Part shown: one piece after another, positions 9,033 through 18,890 of the stretch
Layout of the letters: each line of letters begins with the position of its first letter
How positions within the stretch are numbered: position 1 is the stretch's first letter
Assembly: GCF_004331385.1 (NCBI RefSeq)
Contig: NZ_SJON01000017.1
Location: 36,032-100,031 of the forward strand
Source of the DNA: Enterobacter quasihormaechei
GTDB lineage: Bacteria; Pseudomonadota; Gammaproteobacteria; Enterobacterales; Enterobacteriaceae
Reading direction: 5' to 3'
Length of the DNA stretch: 64,000 nucleotides
Position numbers and translations under genes: made by a program
Notes under the pieces: generated by a model
The model's input: only the letters and a program-made list of their open reading frames with translations
The model's database searches: none
What the model was told of the DNA's origin: nothing

Positions 9033-9443
9033 ATGATGAATAAACTTGACGATGCGTTTCGCTTCCAGCAGCAGGCGTTAGGTCTCCTCTCGCGTCGGCA
9101 GGAAATCCTGGCATCGAATATTGCGAATGCCGATACGCCAGGTTATCAGGCGCGAGATATTGATTTTTCTCAGCAGCTTAAAAATGCGTTAGGGAATAAA
9201 CCTGCATCAGGGCCTGTCACCATGGCGTTAACGTCCAGCAAGCATATGCAGGGCAAAAAAATGCCTTTCGATGATGCTCAGTTGCTATATCGCGTACCGG
9301 ATCAGCCAAGCGCGGATGGTAACACCGTGGATATGGACCGCGAGCGAGTTAATTTCGCGGATAACGCCATGAAATATCAATCGAGCCTGACATTCCTCGG
9401 TGCAGATATTAAGAAAATGATGACGGTAGTCAGTCAGGGGTAA
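9033..9443 (+). CDS. flgB: Flagellar proximal rod protein FlgB
   Basis: The protein is 136 residues from the first of two adjacent ATG codons and contains the rod/hook signature LASNIANADTPGYQARDIDF near residues 29-48, which defines FlgB. It is the first gene of the long flgBCDEFGHIJKL series and builds the proximal rod with FlgC and FlgF. The start was chosen by alignment with the family (MMNKLDDAF...); an upstream in-frame ATG at 8967 would add an unrelated 22-residue extension. Confidence 0.95.
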   Translation: MMNKLDDAFRFQQQALGLLSRRQEILASNIANADTPGYQARDIDFSQQLKNALGNKPASGPVTMALTSSKHMQGKKMPFDDAQLLYRVPDQPSADGNTVDMDRERVNFADNAMKYQSSLTFLGADIKKMMTVVSQG

Positions 9444-9447
9444 ATAA

Positions 9448-9849
9448 ATGTCGTTATTTAGCGTATTTGATATTTCAGGCTCGGCGATGGCCGCGCAGTC
9501 AAAACGTCTCAACGTGAGCGCCAGCAATATGGCGAACGCAGACAGCGTTGCCGGACCTGACGGACAGCCTTACCGCGCCCGTCAGGTCATGTTTGAAGCG
9601 GACACCTCTGCCCAGGGCATCGGCGGCGTCAGAGTCAGCGACGTGGTGGAGAGTACAGCGCCCGATCGCCTGGTCTATGAGCCCGGTAATCCGCTGGCGG
9701 ACGAACAGGGGTATGTCCGCATGCCTAACGTCAACGTGGTCAATGAGATGGTCAATACCATTTCCGCCTCACGCAGCTATCAGGCAAATGTGGAGGTGAT
9801 GAACTCCGCCAAGGCCCTGATGCAGAAAACCTTAACCCTCGGCCAGTAA
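9448..9849 (+). CDS. flgC: Flagellar proximal rod protein FlgC
   Basis: The 133-residue protein has the N-terminal rod motif with [10 protein letters not shown] and a C-terminal segment containing [20 protein letters not shown], both diagnostic of FlgC. It starts 4 bases after flgB and is probably translationally coupled to it. Confidence 0.96.
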   Translation: MSLFSVFDISGSAMAAQSKRLNVSASNMANADSVAGPDGQPYRARQVMFEADTSAQGIGGVRVSDVVESTAPDRLVYEPGNPLADEQGYVRMPNVNVVNEMVNTISASRSYQANVEVMNSAKALMQKTLTLGQ

Positions 9850-9857
9850 GGCAGGAT

Positions 9858-10556
9858 ATGACAGTTTCAACGGTAAACGACACCAGCGGCAATACCAGTA
9901 CTTACGGCACGGGCAGCAGTGCAGCCGACCTCTCCGAGCAGTTTATGAAGCTGCTGGTTGCGCAGATGCAAAACCAGGACCCGACTAACCCGATGGATAA
10001 CAACCAGCTGACCTCCCAGCTGGCACAGTTCAATACCGCCGCGGGAGTGGAAAAACTTAACTCATCCGTCGGCAACGTTCAGGCGCTTATGGCGCAGTTG
10101 GGCAGTATGAGCGCCGCCTCCTGGGTAGGCCGTGGGGTACTGATCGAGGGCGATCCGAAGGTCGCCTTTGGTGATGCCGCGCAGCCTCTGGACGGCGAGG
10201 AGAAGCCGTCAGACAGCTTCAGTTTCCTGTTATCGGGCGATGCAGAAACGGTCACCGTCACGCTGAAGGATGATGAAGGCAATGCCTATACGGCGCAGCT
10301 GAAGGACGTGAAATCCGGGGTGAAGACTTACACCCTGGACGATCTGGAAAACTTCCAGCCGGAGCCGGGGCCGCCTCAGGACAGGGAGTACACGCTCTCC
10401 TTTGACGCGAAAAATCCGGAAGGCGATAACCCGGAAATCTCCGGCCTGATTCAGGAGCAGGTGTCTGGCGTCACGATGACGGCCAACGGCGCGGTACTGC
10501 ACCTGCTCAATCATGACCCCATCACCATGGGCGACGTGGTTGTTATCCAAAAATAG
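9858..10556 (+). CDS. flgD: Hook assembly scaffold FlgD
   Basis: This 232-residue protein (E. coli 231) has the conserved N-terminal part with FMKLLVAQMQNQDPTNPMDN, which is needed for export and hook capping, and a C-terminal tudor/fibronectin-like part. FlgD caps the growing hook and is discarded when FlgK arrives. It sits in the normal place between flgC and flgE. Confidence 0.96.
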   Translation: MTVSTVNDTSGNTSTYGTGSSAADLSEQFMKLLVAQMQNQDPTNPMDNNQLTSQLAQFNTAAGVEKLNSSVGNVQALMAQLGSMSAASWVGRGVLIEGDPKVAFGDAAQPLDGEEKPSDSFSFLLSGDAETVTVTLKDDEGNAYTAQLKDVKSGVKTYTLDDLENFQPEPGPPQDREYTLSFDAKNPEGDNPEISGLIQEQVSGVTMTANGAVLHLLNHDPITMGDVVVIQK

Positions 10557-10584
10557 CGAATAATTTACTCTCTGGAACTTCAAT

Positions 10585-11799
10585 ATGAGTTTTTCACAAG
10601 GTCTTAGCGGTCTCAATGCAGCCGCCAAAGCGCTGGACGTGGTTGGAAACAACATCGCCAACTCCCAGACAGCAGGTTTTAAAGCAGGCTCCGTGGCCTT
10701 CGCCGACATCTTCGCCGGAACGACGGGCCTCGGGGTTCAGGTTGCGGGCGTGACCCAGAACTTCGGCGACGGTGGCCTGACGGCGGGCAACAGCTCGCTG
10801 GATATGGGCTTACAGGGAAAAGGTTTTTTCCGCATGGTGAGCGAAGGTGGCGCCGTCTTTTACGGACGTAACGGCCAGTTCAAGCAGGATCAGAACGGCA
10901 ATATCATCAACAGCACCAATGGCTTGTACCTGACCGGCTACCAGGCGACCGGTACACCGCCGACAATCGCTCCCGGCGCGCCGGTAGGACCTATTCGTAT
11001 ACCGACCGAAGACATGCCGCCAGCGGCGTCTACCGCCGGATCCCTTACGGGTAACCTGAAGTCAGATGACACCACCATCATCACCGAACCGTTCGATCAT
11101 AGCGATCCAAAAACCTACAACTATCAGAGCCAGATTGAAGCGACCGACACGCTGGGCAATAAACACACCGTAAAGGTCTACTTTGTGCAGACCGCGGCAG
11201 GCGAGTGGAAAGCTTACGCGCGCGATGAAACCGCGCCCGGCACGCCTGATGTGACCTCCCTGGAGTTGAAGTTCGATAGCAACGGCAATATGGACACTGC
11301 GGCGATGGCCAGTACCAAAATGACCATCAACGGGGCCGCGTTTAATGGCTCCGCGCCGTTGAGTATCGACCTGGATCTTTCAAGCTTAACCCGCCGGGCC
11401 ACCGATAGCCTCGTGAAAGTTGACACGATCGACGGACAGGCCCCGGGTAAATATCAGAGCTTTGTTATTGGCGACAGCGGAGAAGTGGTCGCGACCTACA
11501 GTAACGGTCAGCGTCAGACCGTGGCCCAAATCGTACTGGCTGACTTCGCCAATAGCGGTGGGCTGGCGGCTGAAGGTAATAACGTCTGGAGCGAAACGCC
11601 GCAGTCCGGCCAGCCGTTTCTTGGCACCTCCGGCTCCGGCAGCTTCGGTACGATAAACGGGAATATGCTTGAGCAGTCTAACGTCGATCTGGGGCAGGAA
11701 ATGGTCAATATGATTGTCTACCAGCGTAATTACCAGTCGAACTCGCAAACCATCAAAACCCAGTCTGAGCTACTCCAGACGCTGGTTAACCTGCGATAA
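10585..11799 (+). CDS. flgE: Flagellar hook protein FlgE
   Basis: The 404-residue protein (E. coli 402) begins MSFSQGLSGLNAAAKALDVV and ends with the rod/hook C-terminal motif containing QEMVNMIVYQRNYQSNSQTI. Between these is the hook-specific central domain (about 90-350). It polymerises into the universal joint between rod and filament. Confidence 0.97.
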   Translation: MSFSQGLSGLNAAAKALDVVGNNIANSQTAGFKAGSVAFADIFAGTTGLGVQVAGVTQNFGDGGLTAGNSSLDMGLQGKGFFRMVSEGGAVFYGRNGQFKQDQNGNIINSTNGLYLTGYQATGTPPTIAPGAPVGPIRIPTEDMPPAASTAGSLTGNLKSDDTTIITEPFDHSDPKTYNYQSQIEATDTLGNKHTVKVYFVQTAAGEWKAYARDETAPGTPDVTSLELKFDSNGNMDTAAMASTKMTINGAAFNGSAPLSIDLDLSSLTRRATDSLVKVDTIDGQAPGKYQSFVIGDSGEVVATYSNGQRQTVAQIVLADFANSGGLAAEGNNVWSETPQSGQPFLGTSGSGSFGTINGNMLEQSNVDLGQEMVNMIVYQRNYQSNSQTIKTQSELLQTLVNLR

Positions 11800-11808
11800 G
11801 GGCGGCGG

Positions 11809-12546
11809 ATGGATCGCGCAATATATACCGCATTGAGTGCTGCTAACGCGGCGCTCAACCGCCAGGCCGTGACGTCGAACAACATGGCTAACAGCGCCAC
11901 GGCGGGCTTTCGTGCCCAGCTGGCCGCGTTTCGCGCTGTGCCGGTTGAGGGTGAGACCCTGAAAACCCGCGCGCTGGTAGCGGAATCAACGCCGTATAAC
12001 GACGACACCATGGGACCGATTACCCACACCGGACGCAGTCTCGACGTTGCACTCCCGCAGAACGGCTGGCTGACGGTAGCTCTGCCGGACGGCAGCGAAG
12101 GGTACACCCGTAACGGCGGCATTGAGATCGATCAGGACGGCGCGTTGCAGGTTGGCGGGAAGCCGCTGATGGGCGACGGCGCACCGCTGGTGGTTCCTCC
12201 CCATTCGCAGATCACCATTGCGGAGGACGGTACCGTCTCTGCACTCGGCGCGGGTGATGAGCCTACGGCCGTCGTGCCGGTCGGAAGACTGAAAATGGTT
12301 AACGCTCCCATGAGCACCCTGATCCACCGCGACGATGGGCTGTTTCGCCCGGCAGCGGGCGGTGCGTTGCCCCAGGATGACGCCATGCGTCTGAGTCCTG
12401 AATCCCTTGAGGGGAGTAACGTGAGCCCGGTGAAGGCTATGACGGAGATGATTGCCACCGCACGCAGCTTCGAGATGAACATGAAGGTGATCCGCACCGC
12501 GGATGAAAACGCGCAAAAGGCCAACCAGCTATTAAGCGTGGGCTAA
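11809..12546 (+). CDS. flgF: Flagellar proximal rod protein FlgF
   Basis: The 245-residue protein (E. coli 251) begins MDRAIYTALSAANAALNRQA and carries the N- and C-terminal rod signatures, with SFEMNMKVIRTADENAQKAN close to the end. It starts 9 bases after flgE. Confidence 0.95.
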   Translation: MDRAIYTALSAANAALNRQAVTSNNMANSATAGFRAQLAAFRAVPVEGETLKTRALVAESTPYNDDTMGPITHTGRSLDVALPQNGWLTVALPDGSEGYTRNGGIEIDQDGALQVGGKPLMGDGAPLVVPPHSQITIAEDGTVSALGAGDEPTAVVPVGRLKMVNAPMSTLIHRDDGLFRPAAGGALPQDDAMRLSPESLEGSNVSPVKAMTEMIATARSFEMNMKVIRTADENAQKANQLLSVG

Positions 12547-12564
12547 CCCGCGCAAGGAGTACAG

Positions 12565-13347
12565 ATGATTCGGTCATTATGGATCGCAAAAACCGGTCTG
12601 GAAGCACAGCAGACCAATATGGACGTAATTTCAAACAACCTGGCGAACGTCAACACCAACGGCTTTAAGCGCCAGCGAGCGGTGTTCCAGGATTTGCTTT
12701 ATCAAACCATGCGCCAGCCCGGTGCACAGGCTTCCGAACAGACGACGCTGCCAAGCGGCCTCCAGCTAGGTACCGGCGTGCGTCCGGTCTCTACCCAGCG
12801 CGTGCATACCCAGGGCGGCCTTAACATGACCGGTAACGATACCGATGTCGCTATCGAAGGCAAAGGCTTCTTCCAGGTGCAGTTGCCCGACGGCAGCACC
12901 GCATACACCCGTGACGGACATTTCGATAAAAATGAAAACGGCCAGCTGGTAAACGCAGAAGGCCATCCTATTCTGCCGGGCGTAGTGGTGCCGCAGGACG
13001 CCAAAGAGATGCAGATAAGCCCTGATGGTATCGTCAGCGTGACGCTCCCGGGCCAGGCTCAGCCGCAGCAGGTGGGGCAGTTGACCCTGGCGACCTTTGT
13101 CAACGATGCCGGTCTCGAAAGCATTGGCGGCAATCTTTATCGTGAAACGCAATCCTCCGGCGCCCCGAATGAACTGAATCCGGGCCTTGAAGATGCAGGC
13201 ACGCTCAAGCAGAAATACATCGAGACGTCTAACGTCAACGTGGCCGAGGAGCTGGTCAATATGATCCAGGTCCAGCGCGCCTACGAGATCAACAGTAAGG
13301 CCGTTTCTGCATCCGATCAGATGTTGCAGAGGCTCACCCAGCTTTAA
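12565..13347 (+). CDS. flgG: Flagellar distal rod protein FlgG
   Basis: The protein has 260 residues, identical in length to E. coli FlgG, and starts [20 protein letters not shown]. The C-terminal motif with [20 protein letters not shown] is intact. FlgG forms the distal rod that passes through the P and L rings. Confidence 0.97.
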   Translation: MIRSLWIAKTGLEAQQTNMDVISNNLANVNTNGFKRQRAVFQDLLYQTMRQPGAQASEQTTLPSGLQLGTGVRPVSTQRVHTQGGLNMTGNDTDVAIEGKGFFQVQLPDGSTAYTRDGHFDKNENGQLVNAEGHPILPGVVVPQDAKEMQISPDGIVSVTLPGQAQPQQVGQLTLATFVNDAGLESIGGNLYRETQSSGAPNELNPGLEDAGTLKQKYIETSNVNVAEELVNMIQVQRAYEINSKAVSASDQMLQRLTQL

Positions 13348-13409
13348 TTTCCTCTCTCTTACCGCTCCGGGCGCTGGCTCGGGCGGATAGATGGTTTATC
13401 GACACGTAA

Positions 13410-14123
13410 ATGAAAACACTTTTTACATACAGTCCATCAGGGCTATCGCGCCCTGCACTGCTGGCGGGCGTGCTGCTGTTAAGCGGCTGCGCGCACATTT
13501 TGCAAAAGCCGCTCGTGGACGGACCAACGTCGGCAGAACCATTACCGATGGCACCGGTCACAACCGGCGGCTCGCTGTTCCAGGCAGGACAAGCCATGAA
13601 CTATGGCTATCAGCCGATGTTTGAAGACCGCAGGCCGCGCAGCGTGGGCGACACGTTGACGATCCTGCTTCAGGAAAACGTTAGCGCCAGCAAGAGCTCC
13701 TCCGCCAGTGCCAACCGTAATGGATCGGCCGGAATGGGATTACTGGCCATGCCGGGCAGCTCGAACAGCTGGCTTGGTAACGGCAAAGCGGACTTTAACG
13801 CGGAGGGCAAAAGCGACTTCTCCGGCAAGGGCGGGGCGGCAGCGCGCAACACCTTTACCGGCACCATCACGGTGACGGTAAATAAACTCCTGCCGAACGG
13901 CAATCTACAGGTGGTCGGTGAGAAGCAGATCGCCATAAACCAGGGGACCGAGTTTATACGCTTCTCGGGTGTGGTGAACCCTCGCACCATCAGCGGGGCC
14001 AACACCGTGCCCTCAACTCAGGTGGCGGATGCGCGCATTGAGTATGTCGGCAACGGCTACATCAACGAAGCGCAGACGATGGGCTGGCTGCAACGCCTGT
14101 TCCTGAACCTTTCTCCTTTCTGA
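13410..14123 (+). CDS. flgH: Flagellar L-ring lipoprotein FlgH
   Basis: This 237-residue lipoprotein has a lipobox LSGC with the modified cysteine at residue 27, then a mature domain containing [20 protein letters not shown]. FlgH forms the outer-membrane L ring. The start was set at the ATG that gives a normal signal peptide; it lies 62 bases after flgG. Confidence 0.95.
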   Translation: MKTLFTYSPSGLSRPALLAGVLLLSGCAHILQKPLVDGPTSAEPLPMAPVTTGGSLFQAGQAMNYGYQPMFEDRRPRSVGDTLTILLQENVSASKSSSASANRNGSAGMGLLAMPGSSNSWLGNGKADFNAEGKSDFSGKGGAAARNTFTGTITVTVNKLLPNGNLQVVGEKQIAINQGTEFIRFSGVVNPRTISGANTVPSTQVADARIEYVGNGYINEAQTMGWLQRLFLNLSPF

Positions 14124-14124
14124 T

Positions 14125-15246
14125 ATGACGATGAATACAAAATCCATTCTGTTCTTTCTCGGCCTGCTGCTCAGCATTCCGATGCTGTATACGCCGGCGC
14201 AGGCCGAGCGAATTCGCGACCTGGCCACGGTGCAGGGCGTGCGCTCTAACTCGCTCATGGGCTACGGGCTGGTGGTCGGGCTTGATGGCACGGGCGACCA
14301 GACGATGCAGGCGCCGTTTACGGGCCAGAGCCTCAATAATATGTTGTCCCAGCTTGGCATTACCGTACCGGCGGGCACCAACATGCAGCTGAAAAATATT
14401 GCCGCGGTAATGGTGACGGCTGAACTGCCGCCATTCGCCCGCTCAGGGGATAAAATCGACATCGTGGTCTCTTCTCTGGGAAACGCGAAGAGCCTGCGTG
14501 GCGGTACGCTGCTGATGACGCCACTTAAGGGGGCGGACAACCAGATCTACGCCATGGCGCAGGGCAACGTGCTGATCTCCGGAGCTGGCGCGCAGGCAGG
14601 CGGCAGCCGCGTGCAGGTTAACCAGCTTAACGGCGGACGCATTAGCGGTGGGGCGACGGTTGAACGCGAAGTCCCAAATGACTTCGCCACGCAAAACACG
14701 CTGCGTCTCCAGCTAAACGAGTCGGACTTCTCGCTGGCGCAGCAGATCAGCGACGAGATTAATCGTCGCTATAGCGGCGGGGCGGCAATCCCTGAAGATG
14801 CCCGAACTGTGCGTTTGTTTGCCCCGCCGGATGGTCCTTCCCGGGTGCGTTTCCTTGCCAATATCCAGGATATTCCGCTGCGCGTGGGGATACAGGATGC
14901 GAAGGTCATTGTTAACTCTCGTACCGGCGCCGTGGTGATGAACCGCCATGTCTCCCTCGATGCCTGTGCCGTGGCTTACGGCTCGCTGACGGTGGAGGTC
15001 ACGCAGAATAATGTCGTGAGCCAGCCGGATACGCCCCTTGGTGGCGGGCAGACCGTCGTGGTGCCACAAACCGATATCTCAGTACGCGACCGCGGCGGCT
15101 CGCTGCAAAGCGTGCGCAGCAGTACGGATCTGAACGCGGTGATCAGGGCACTCAATACGCTTGGCGCGACGCCAAATGAGCTGATGTCCATTTTGCAGTC
15201 AATGAAAAATGCAGGCTGCCTGCGTGCGAAGCTGGAGGTGGAGTGA
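14125..15246 (+). CDS. flgI: Flagellar P-ring protein FlgI
   Basis: The 373-residue precursor (E. coli 365) has a Sec signal peptide ending near AQA-E at residue 27/28. It continues into the family motif [19 protein letters not shown] and the [13 protein letters not shown] segment. It forms the periplasmic P ring with help from FlgA. It begins one base after the flgH stop and its own stop overlaps the flgJ start. Confidence 0.96.
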   Translation: MTMNTKSILFFLGLLLSIPMLYTPAQAERIRDLATVQGVRSNSLMGYGLVVGLDGTGDQTMQAPFTGQSLNNMLSQLGITVPAGTNMQLKNIAAVMVTAELPPFARSGDKIDIVVSSLGNAKSLRGGTLLMTPLKGADNQIYAMAQGNVLISGAGAQAGGSRVQVNQLNGGRISGGATVEREVPNDFATQNTLRLQLNESDFSLAQQISDEINRRYSGGAAIPEDARTVRLFAPPDGPSRVRFLANIQDIPLRVGIQDAKVIVNSRTGAVVMNRHVSLDACAVAYGSLTVEVTQNNVVSQPDTPLGGGQTVVVPQTDISVRDRGGSLQSVRSSTDLNAVIRALNTLGATPNELMSILQSMKNAGCLRAKLEVE

Positions 15247-16175
15247 TGAATGCTTTCGATCGTCTGGATAAGCCCGCCTTTGACGTTCGCTCTCTTGACG
15301 CGCTGAAGCGCGATGCGCGCCGCGCTGAACCCGGGGCGCTCAGGGCGGCGGCGCAGCAGATGGAGGGGATCTTCGTGCAGATGATGATGAAGAGCATGCG
15401 CGATGCCACCATCAAAGATGACCTCATGCACAGCCAGTCCACCGATATGTTTACCGCGATGCACGACCAGCAGGTGGCGCAAAATATTGCCGGGAGCGGA
15501 CAGCTTGGTTTTGCGGATATGATTGTGCGCCAGTTGGGCGGCGAGAGCGAAAACGCATCGGTGTCGACGCCCGGCAGCGGCCCGCTTAATCTGCCGGGAC
15601 TTTCCTCCTCCGCCAGATCTGCCGCCGGGCCGCGGGTTCCGTCTGCGCCGGTCTCCTTTGGCAACGTAGCGGAGGGGGCACAATCCTTTATTTCTCGTCT
15701 GCTGCGTCCAGCACAGATCGCCGCCAGGCAGAGCGGGGTTCATCCGCAACTAATCCTCGCGCAGGCGGCGCTGGAGTCGGGATGGGGGCAGCGTGAAATC
15801 CCCACCGCTGACGGCCGCCCCAGCCATAACCTGTTCGGTATTAAGGCCGGGGGTGACTGGCAAGGCAAAACCACAGAGGTGATGACCACCGAATACATCA
15901 ACGGTGTGAAGCAAAAGGTAAAGGCCGCGTTTCGCGTTTACGATTCCTATGAACATGCGCTCGCCGATTACACGACGCTACTCACTAAGAATCCGCGCTA
16001 TGCGGGCGTTGCGCATTCCCGTTCGCCGGAGCAGGCGGCCAAAGCGCTTCAGGCGGGGGGATACGCAACCGATCCTGCCTATGCGAAAAAACTCATCTCC
16101 ATTATTCAGAAAGTAAAAGGTGATATTAAGCAGGGTGTAGAAGCCTATAAAAACGACCTCGCGAAAATATTTTAA
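15246..16175 (+). CDS. flgJ: Rod cap and peptidoglycan hydrolase FlgJ
   Basis: The 309-residue protein has two parts: an N-terminal rod-capping domain (about residues 1-110) and a C-terminal glucosaminidase-type domain (about 145-309) that opens the murein for the rod. The catalytic glutamate is visible in ALESGWGQ, at residue 177. The ATG overlaps the flgI stop (TGATG); a GTG three bases upstream is an alternative. This is the full two-domain form, unlike lateral-type loci in some bacteria that have a single-domain FlgJ. Confidence 0.95.
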   Translation: MNAFDRLDKPAFDVRSLDALKRDARRAEPGALRAAAQQMEGIFVQMMMKSMRDATIKDDLMHSQSTDMFTAMHDQQVAQNIAGSGQLGFADMIVRQLGGESENASVSTPGSGPLNLPGLSSSARSAAGPRVPSAPVSFGNVAEGAQSFISRLLRPAQIAARQSGVHPQLILAQAALESGWGQREIPTADGRPSHNLFGIKAGGDWQGKTTEVMTTEYINGVKQKVKAAFRVYDSYEHALADYTTLLTKNPRYAGVAHSRSPEQAAKALQAGGYATDPAYAKKLISIIQKVKGDIKQGVEAYKNDLAKIF

Positions 16176-16279
16176 AAAAGTTTTTAGATAAATTCGCAAT
16201 CACCGATGAATAAAGCAGAGCAATAATTTTGACCCTGCCCGGATATCGGGCTGGAAATAACGGAATAGCCAGGTGCCTT

Positions 16280-17920
16280 ATGAACAACCTCTTTAGTCTC
16301 GCGAAAAGTGGCCTTAGCGTAGCGCAATCCGCTCTTAGTGTGGTGGGCAGCAACCTGACCAATGGCATGAGCGATACCTATAGCCGCCGCAGCCTTGTGA
16401 TTGGTGAGCTCGGCGGCATGACCACTGGAAAGGGATTTTACGGCTACGGCGCGACGGTGACCGGCGTCGATCGCGCTTACGATGCTTTTGCCAACAAGCA
16501 GTTACGCGGCTCCGTCTCAAACTGGGCCTCGCTTAGCGGTCGCATGGAGCAACTGAGCGACATAGATAATATGTTGGGCGATGAATCCGACAACGTCTCC
16601 GTCTCAATCAATAACCTGTTCAAGTCGATGGCGACGCTGAGCGCGACCCCAGACGACGGCCCGGCCCGTTCCGCGGTATTCAGCTCACTGGGCGTATTGA
16701 CCCAGCGCTTCAATGACAGCGGCAAGCGCCTCACCGCGCTGGAAAAAAGCACCAATACCAATATCGAAACCAGCGTAAAAGAAATTAATAGCATCAGCGA
16801 CCAGCTGGCAGAAGTGAATAAACAGCTGGAACGCGTACAGGCGCAGAACGGCACGCCGCCTGCGGACCTGCTGGATCAGCGCGATGCATTACTGGAAAAA
16901 CTGAGCGAGCAGATCGGTATTGATGTTACCGAGAACAGCGTATCTGGCCGCGTCGACGTCACGCTTCAGGATGGCCGCCCCCTCGTCTTTGGCGAAAACG
17001 CCAGCAAGCTACAGGCCACAGCGTCTGAAAGCGATCCCAACAGAATCGTTGTCTCTTACGTTGACAGCAACGGCACTACCACGCCGGTTAACGAAGCGAG
17101 CATTACCAAAGGCCGCCTGGCCGGGTTGTTTAAGTTCCGCAGCGAAGATCTTGAACTCGCTAAAAACGAGCTTAACCAGATCGCCTTTATGATGGCAAGC
17201 CGCATGAACGAGCAGCACCGTTTGGGTGAGACGCCAACGGGCGTGCCAGGGGGCGATCTTTTCTCTCTGCCACCCATGAAGGCGGTGGCAAATGCGGGCA
17301 ATGCCGGTGGGGGAACGCTCGACGCTATCAGCGTGACGGACTACACCAACGTAAAATCTGAAAATTACAGCATCGATTTTGATGGAACAAACTGGAACGT
17401 AACGGGGGCGGACGGACGCCTGGTCAAGCAGGTGCCGGCCGGATCCGCCACGCTTGAGTTTGACGGCGTTGAGATCGATCTTTCCGGCGTGACCGCAAGC
17501 GCGGGGGACAGCTTTTCCTTCAATCCTATGGCTGGGGCAGCGGAGGGTATTGGCCGCGCGATCGACAGCGCACAGGATTTTGCCGCAGCGGATGCCTCCG
17601 GTGGCGGGGTAGGAAACAATCTTAATCTGGAAGAGATGCTTAAGATCCAGAATGAGAAACTGATTGGCGGCAGCACGCTGACGGAGGCTTATTCAAGCCT
17701 GGTGGGGACCATTGGTTCTAACGCGCGGGCGGTAAAATCGGGCATTTCATCGGCGGAGATCGACCTGCAAACCAAATATGATGCGAAGCAGGCGCTTTCA
17801 GGGGTCGATATGAACGAAGAAACCGTCAATATGCAGATGTTTATTCAATATTACCAGGCCAATGCGCAAATTCTACAGACCGCTACCACCATGTTTGATT
17901 CGCTGCTTTCGATTAAATAA
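16280..17920 (+). CDS. flgK: Hook-filament junction protein FlgK (HAP1)
   Basis: The 546-residue protein (E. coli 547) begins MNNLFSLAKSGLSVAQSALS and ends with the HAP1 signature GVDMNEETVNMQMFIQYYQ. The true start is the ATG at 16280; a longer frame from a TTG at 16229 would add 17 unrelated residues. The 104-base gap after flgJ may hold a separate late promoter, as in E. coli, but no clear sigma28 box was found. Confidence 0.96.
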   Translation: MNNLFSLAKSGLSVAQSALSVVGSNLTNGMSDTYSRRSLVIGELGGMTTGKGFYGYGATVTGVDRAYDAFANKQLRGSVSNWASLSGRMEQLSDIDNMLGDESDNVSVSINNLFKSMATLSATPDDGPARSAVFSSLGVLTQRFNDSGKRLTALEKSTNTNIETSVKEINSISDQLAEVNKQLERVQAQNGTPPADLLDQRDALLEKLSEQIGIDVTENSVSGRVDVTLQDGRPLVFGENASKLQATASESDPNRIVVSYVDSNGTTTPVNEASITKGRLAGLFKFRSEDLELAKNELNQIAFMMASRMNEQHRLGETPTGVPGGDLFSLPPMKAVANAGNAGGGTLDAISVTDYTNVKSENYSIDFDGTNWNVTGADGRLVKQVPAGSATLEFDGVEIDLSGVTASAGDSFSFNPMAGAAEGIGRAIDSAQDFAAADASGGGVGNNLNLEEMLKIQNEKLIGGSTLTEAYSSLVGTIGSNARAVKSGISSAEIDLQTKYDAKQALSGVDMNEETVNMQMFIQYYQANAQILQTATTMFDSLLSIK

Positions 17921-17931
17921 GGAGCTTTCCG

Positions 17932-18825
17932 ATGCGATTAAGTACGCTGTATATGTTTAAACAGAGCGCCGAGAGCATGTCGAAGCGCGTGAGTGATAAT
18001 AATAATATCTATCTTCAACTCTCTGCTGGAAAATCGTTGCTGCGAGCCTCGGATGATCCCAAGTCCGCTACCGATGCGGTTAATTATCAGGATGCGCTGG
18101 CGAAGCTTGAGCTTTATAGCAACGTGCGTTCAACGGTGCGGGGTTCACTTGAGCATGAAGATAATATTCTGAACGGTGTCGGCAATTTGCTGACCACTAC
18201 CCTTACCGAAAAAATCGTCGCGGCGAAAACGGAAAGCTACTCTGACGAAGATCGTCGGGCGCTGGGTGCAGAGATAAAAGGTATTCGCGGCAATCTGATG
18301 GATCTTGCGAATAACCGCGACGGGAGCGGGCGCTATATTTTTGGCGGATTCAAAAGCGATACGGCACCGTTTGACGATGCGGGTAACTATGTCGGCGGGG
18401 ATACCGCACGCCGGCAAACCGTAGCCGATGGTACGGATATGCAGACGGGCCACCTGGGCAGCGAAGTTTTTGGGGACATCTTCTCTGTTCTTGATAAAGC
18501 GGTAGAAGAACTTTCTCGCGATCCTATCGACAGCGATGCGCTGAATACTGCGTTGAGTGCCGCCAGCGAAGCCGTTTCCAGCGGCATCGATCGTCTGGGT
18601 AAGGCACAAGCTGAACTGGGGACCAACCTTCAGCAACTGGATGCGCTTGATATGAGCGGCGACGTCATGATCAACGATACCATCACCAAGGTTCAGACGG
18701 CCATTGGTGCGGACTACAGCACAATGACTTCGCTCATTATGGATTCCAAAATGTCGGAGTTTGCATTAAACGCATCCATGATGGTATTTCAGTCAATGCA
18801 AAAAATGAATTTATTTAATAAATAA
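17932..18825 (+). CDS. flgL: Hook-filament junction protein FlgL (HAP3)
   Basis: The 297-residue flagellin-like protein starts MRLSTLYMFKQSAESMSKRV and contains the ASDDPKSATDA segment of FlgL. It is somewhat shorter than the E. coli protein (317), the difference lying in the central part. It follows flgK by 11 bases. Its C-terminus (SLIMDSKMSEFALNASMMVF) forms the junction helix. Confidence 0.94.
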   Translation: MRLSTLYMFKQSAESMSKRVSDNNNIYLQLSAGKSLLRASDDPKSATDAVNYQDALAKLELYSNVRSTVRGSLEHEDNILNGVGNLLTTTLTEKIVAAKTESYSDEDRRALGAEIKGIRGNLMDLANNRDGSGRYIFGGFKSDTAPFDDAGNYVGGDTARRQTVADGTDMQTGHLGSEVFGDIFSVLDKAVEELSRDPIDSDALNTALSAASEAVSSGIDRLGKAQAELGTNLQQLDALDMSGDVMINDTITKVQTAIGADYSTMTSLIMDSKMSEFALNASMMVFQSMQKMNLFNK

Positions 18826-18857
18826 CATTACCCTTCCATTTTATTTCTGAAAGTTTT

Positions 18858-18879
18858 AGCCGCACATTTATGTGCGGCT
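18858..18879 (+). other. Hairpin between flgL and the chemoreceptor gene
   Basis: A perfect 9-bp stem (AGCCGCACA/TGTGCGGCT) with a 4-base loop lies 11 bases before the receptor ATG, just ahead of a GAGGAC ribosome site. It has no T-run. It could attenuate read-through or stabilise the 3' end of the flgKL mRNA. Confidence 0.5.
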
Positions 18880-18890
18880 GATGAGGACCT

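Noticed and set aside
14976..15749. A 257-codon antisense frame across flgI-flgJ
   Set aside because: Low-complexity antisense reading of two intact flagellar genes, with no recognisable domain.
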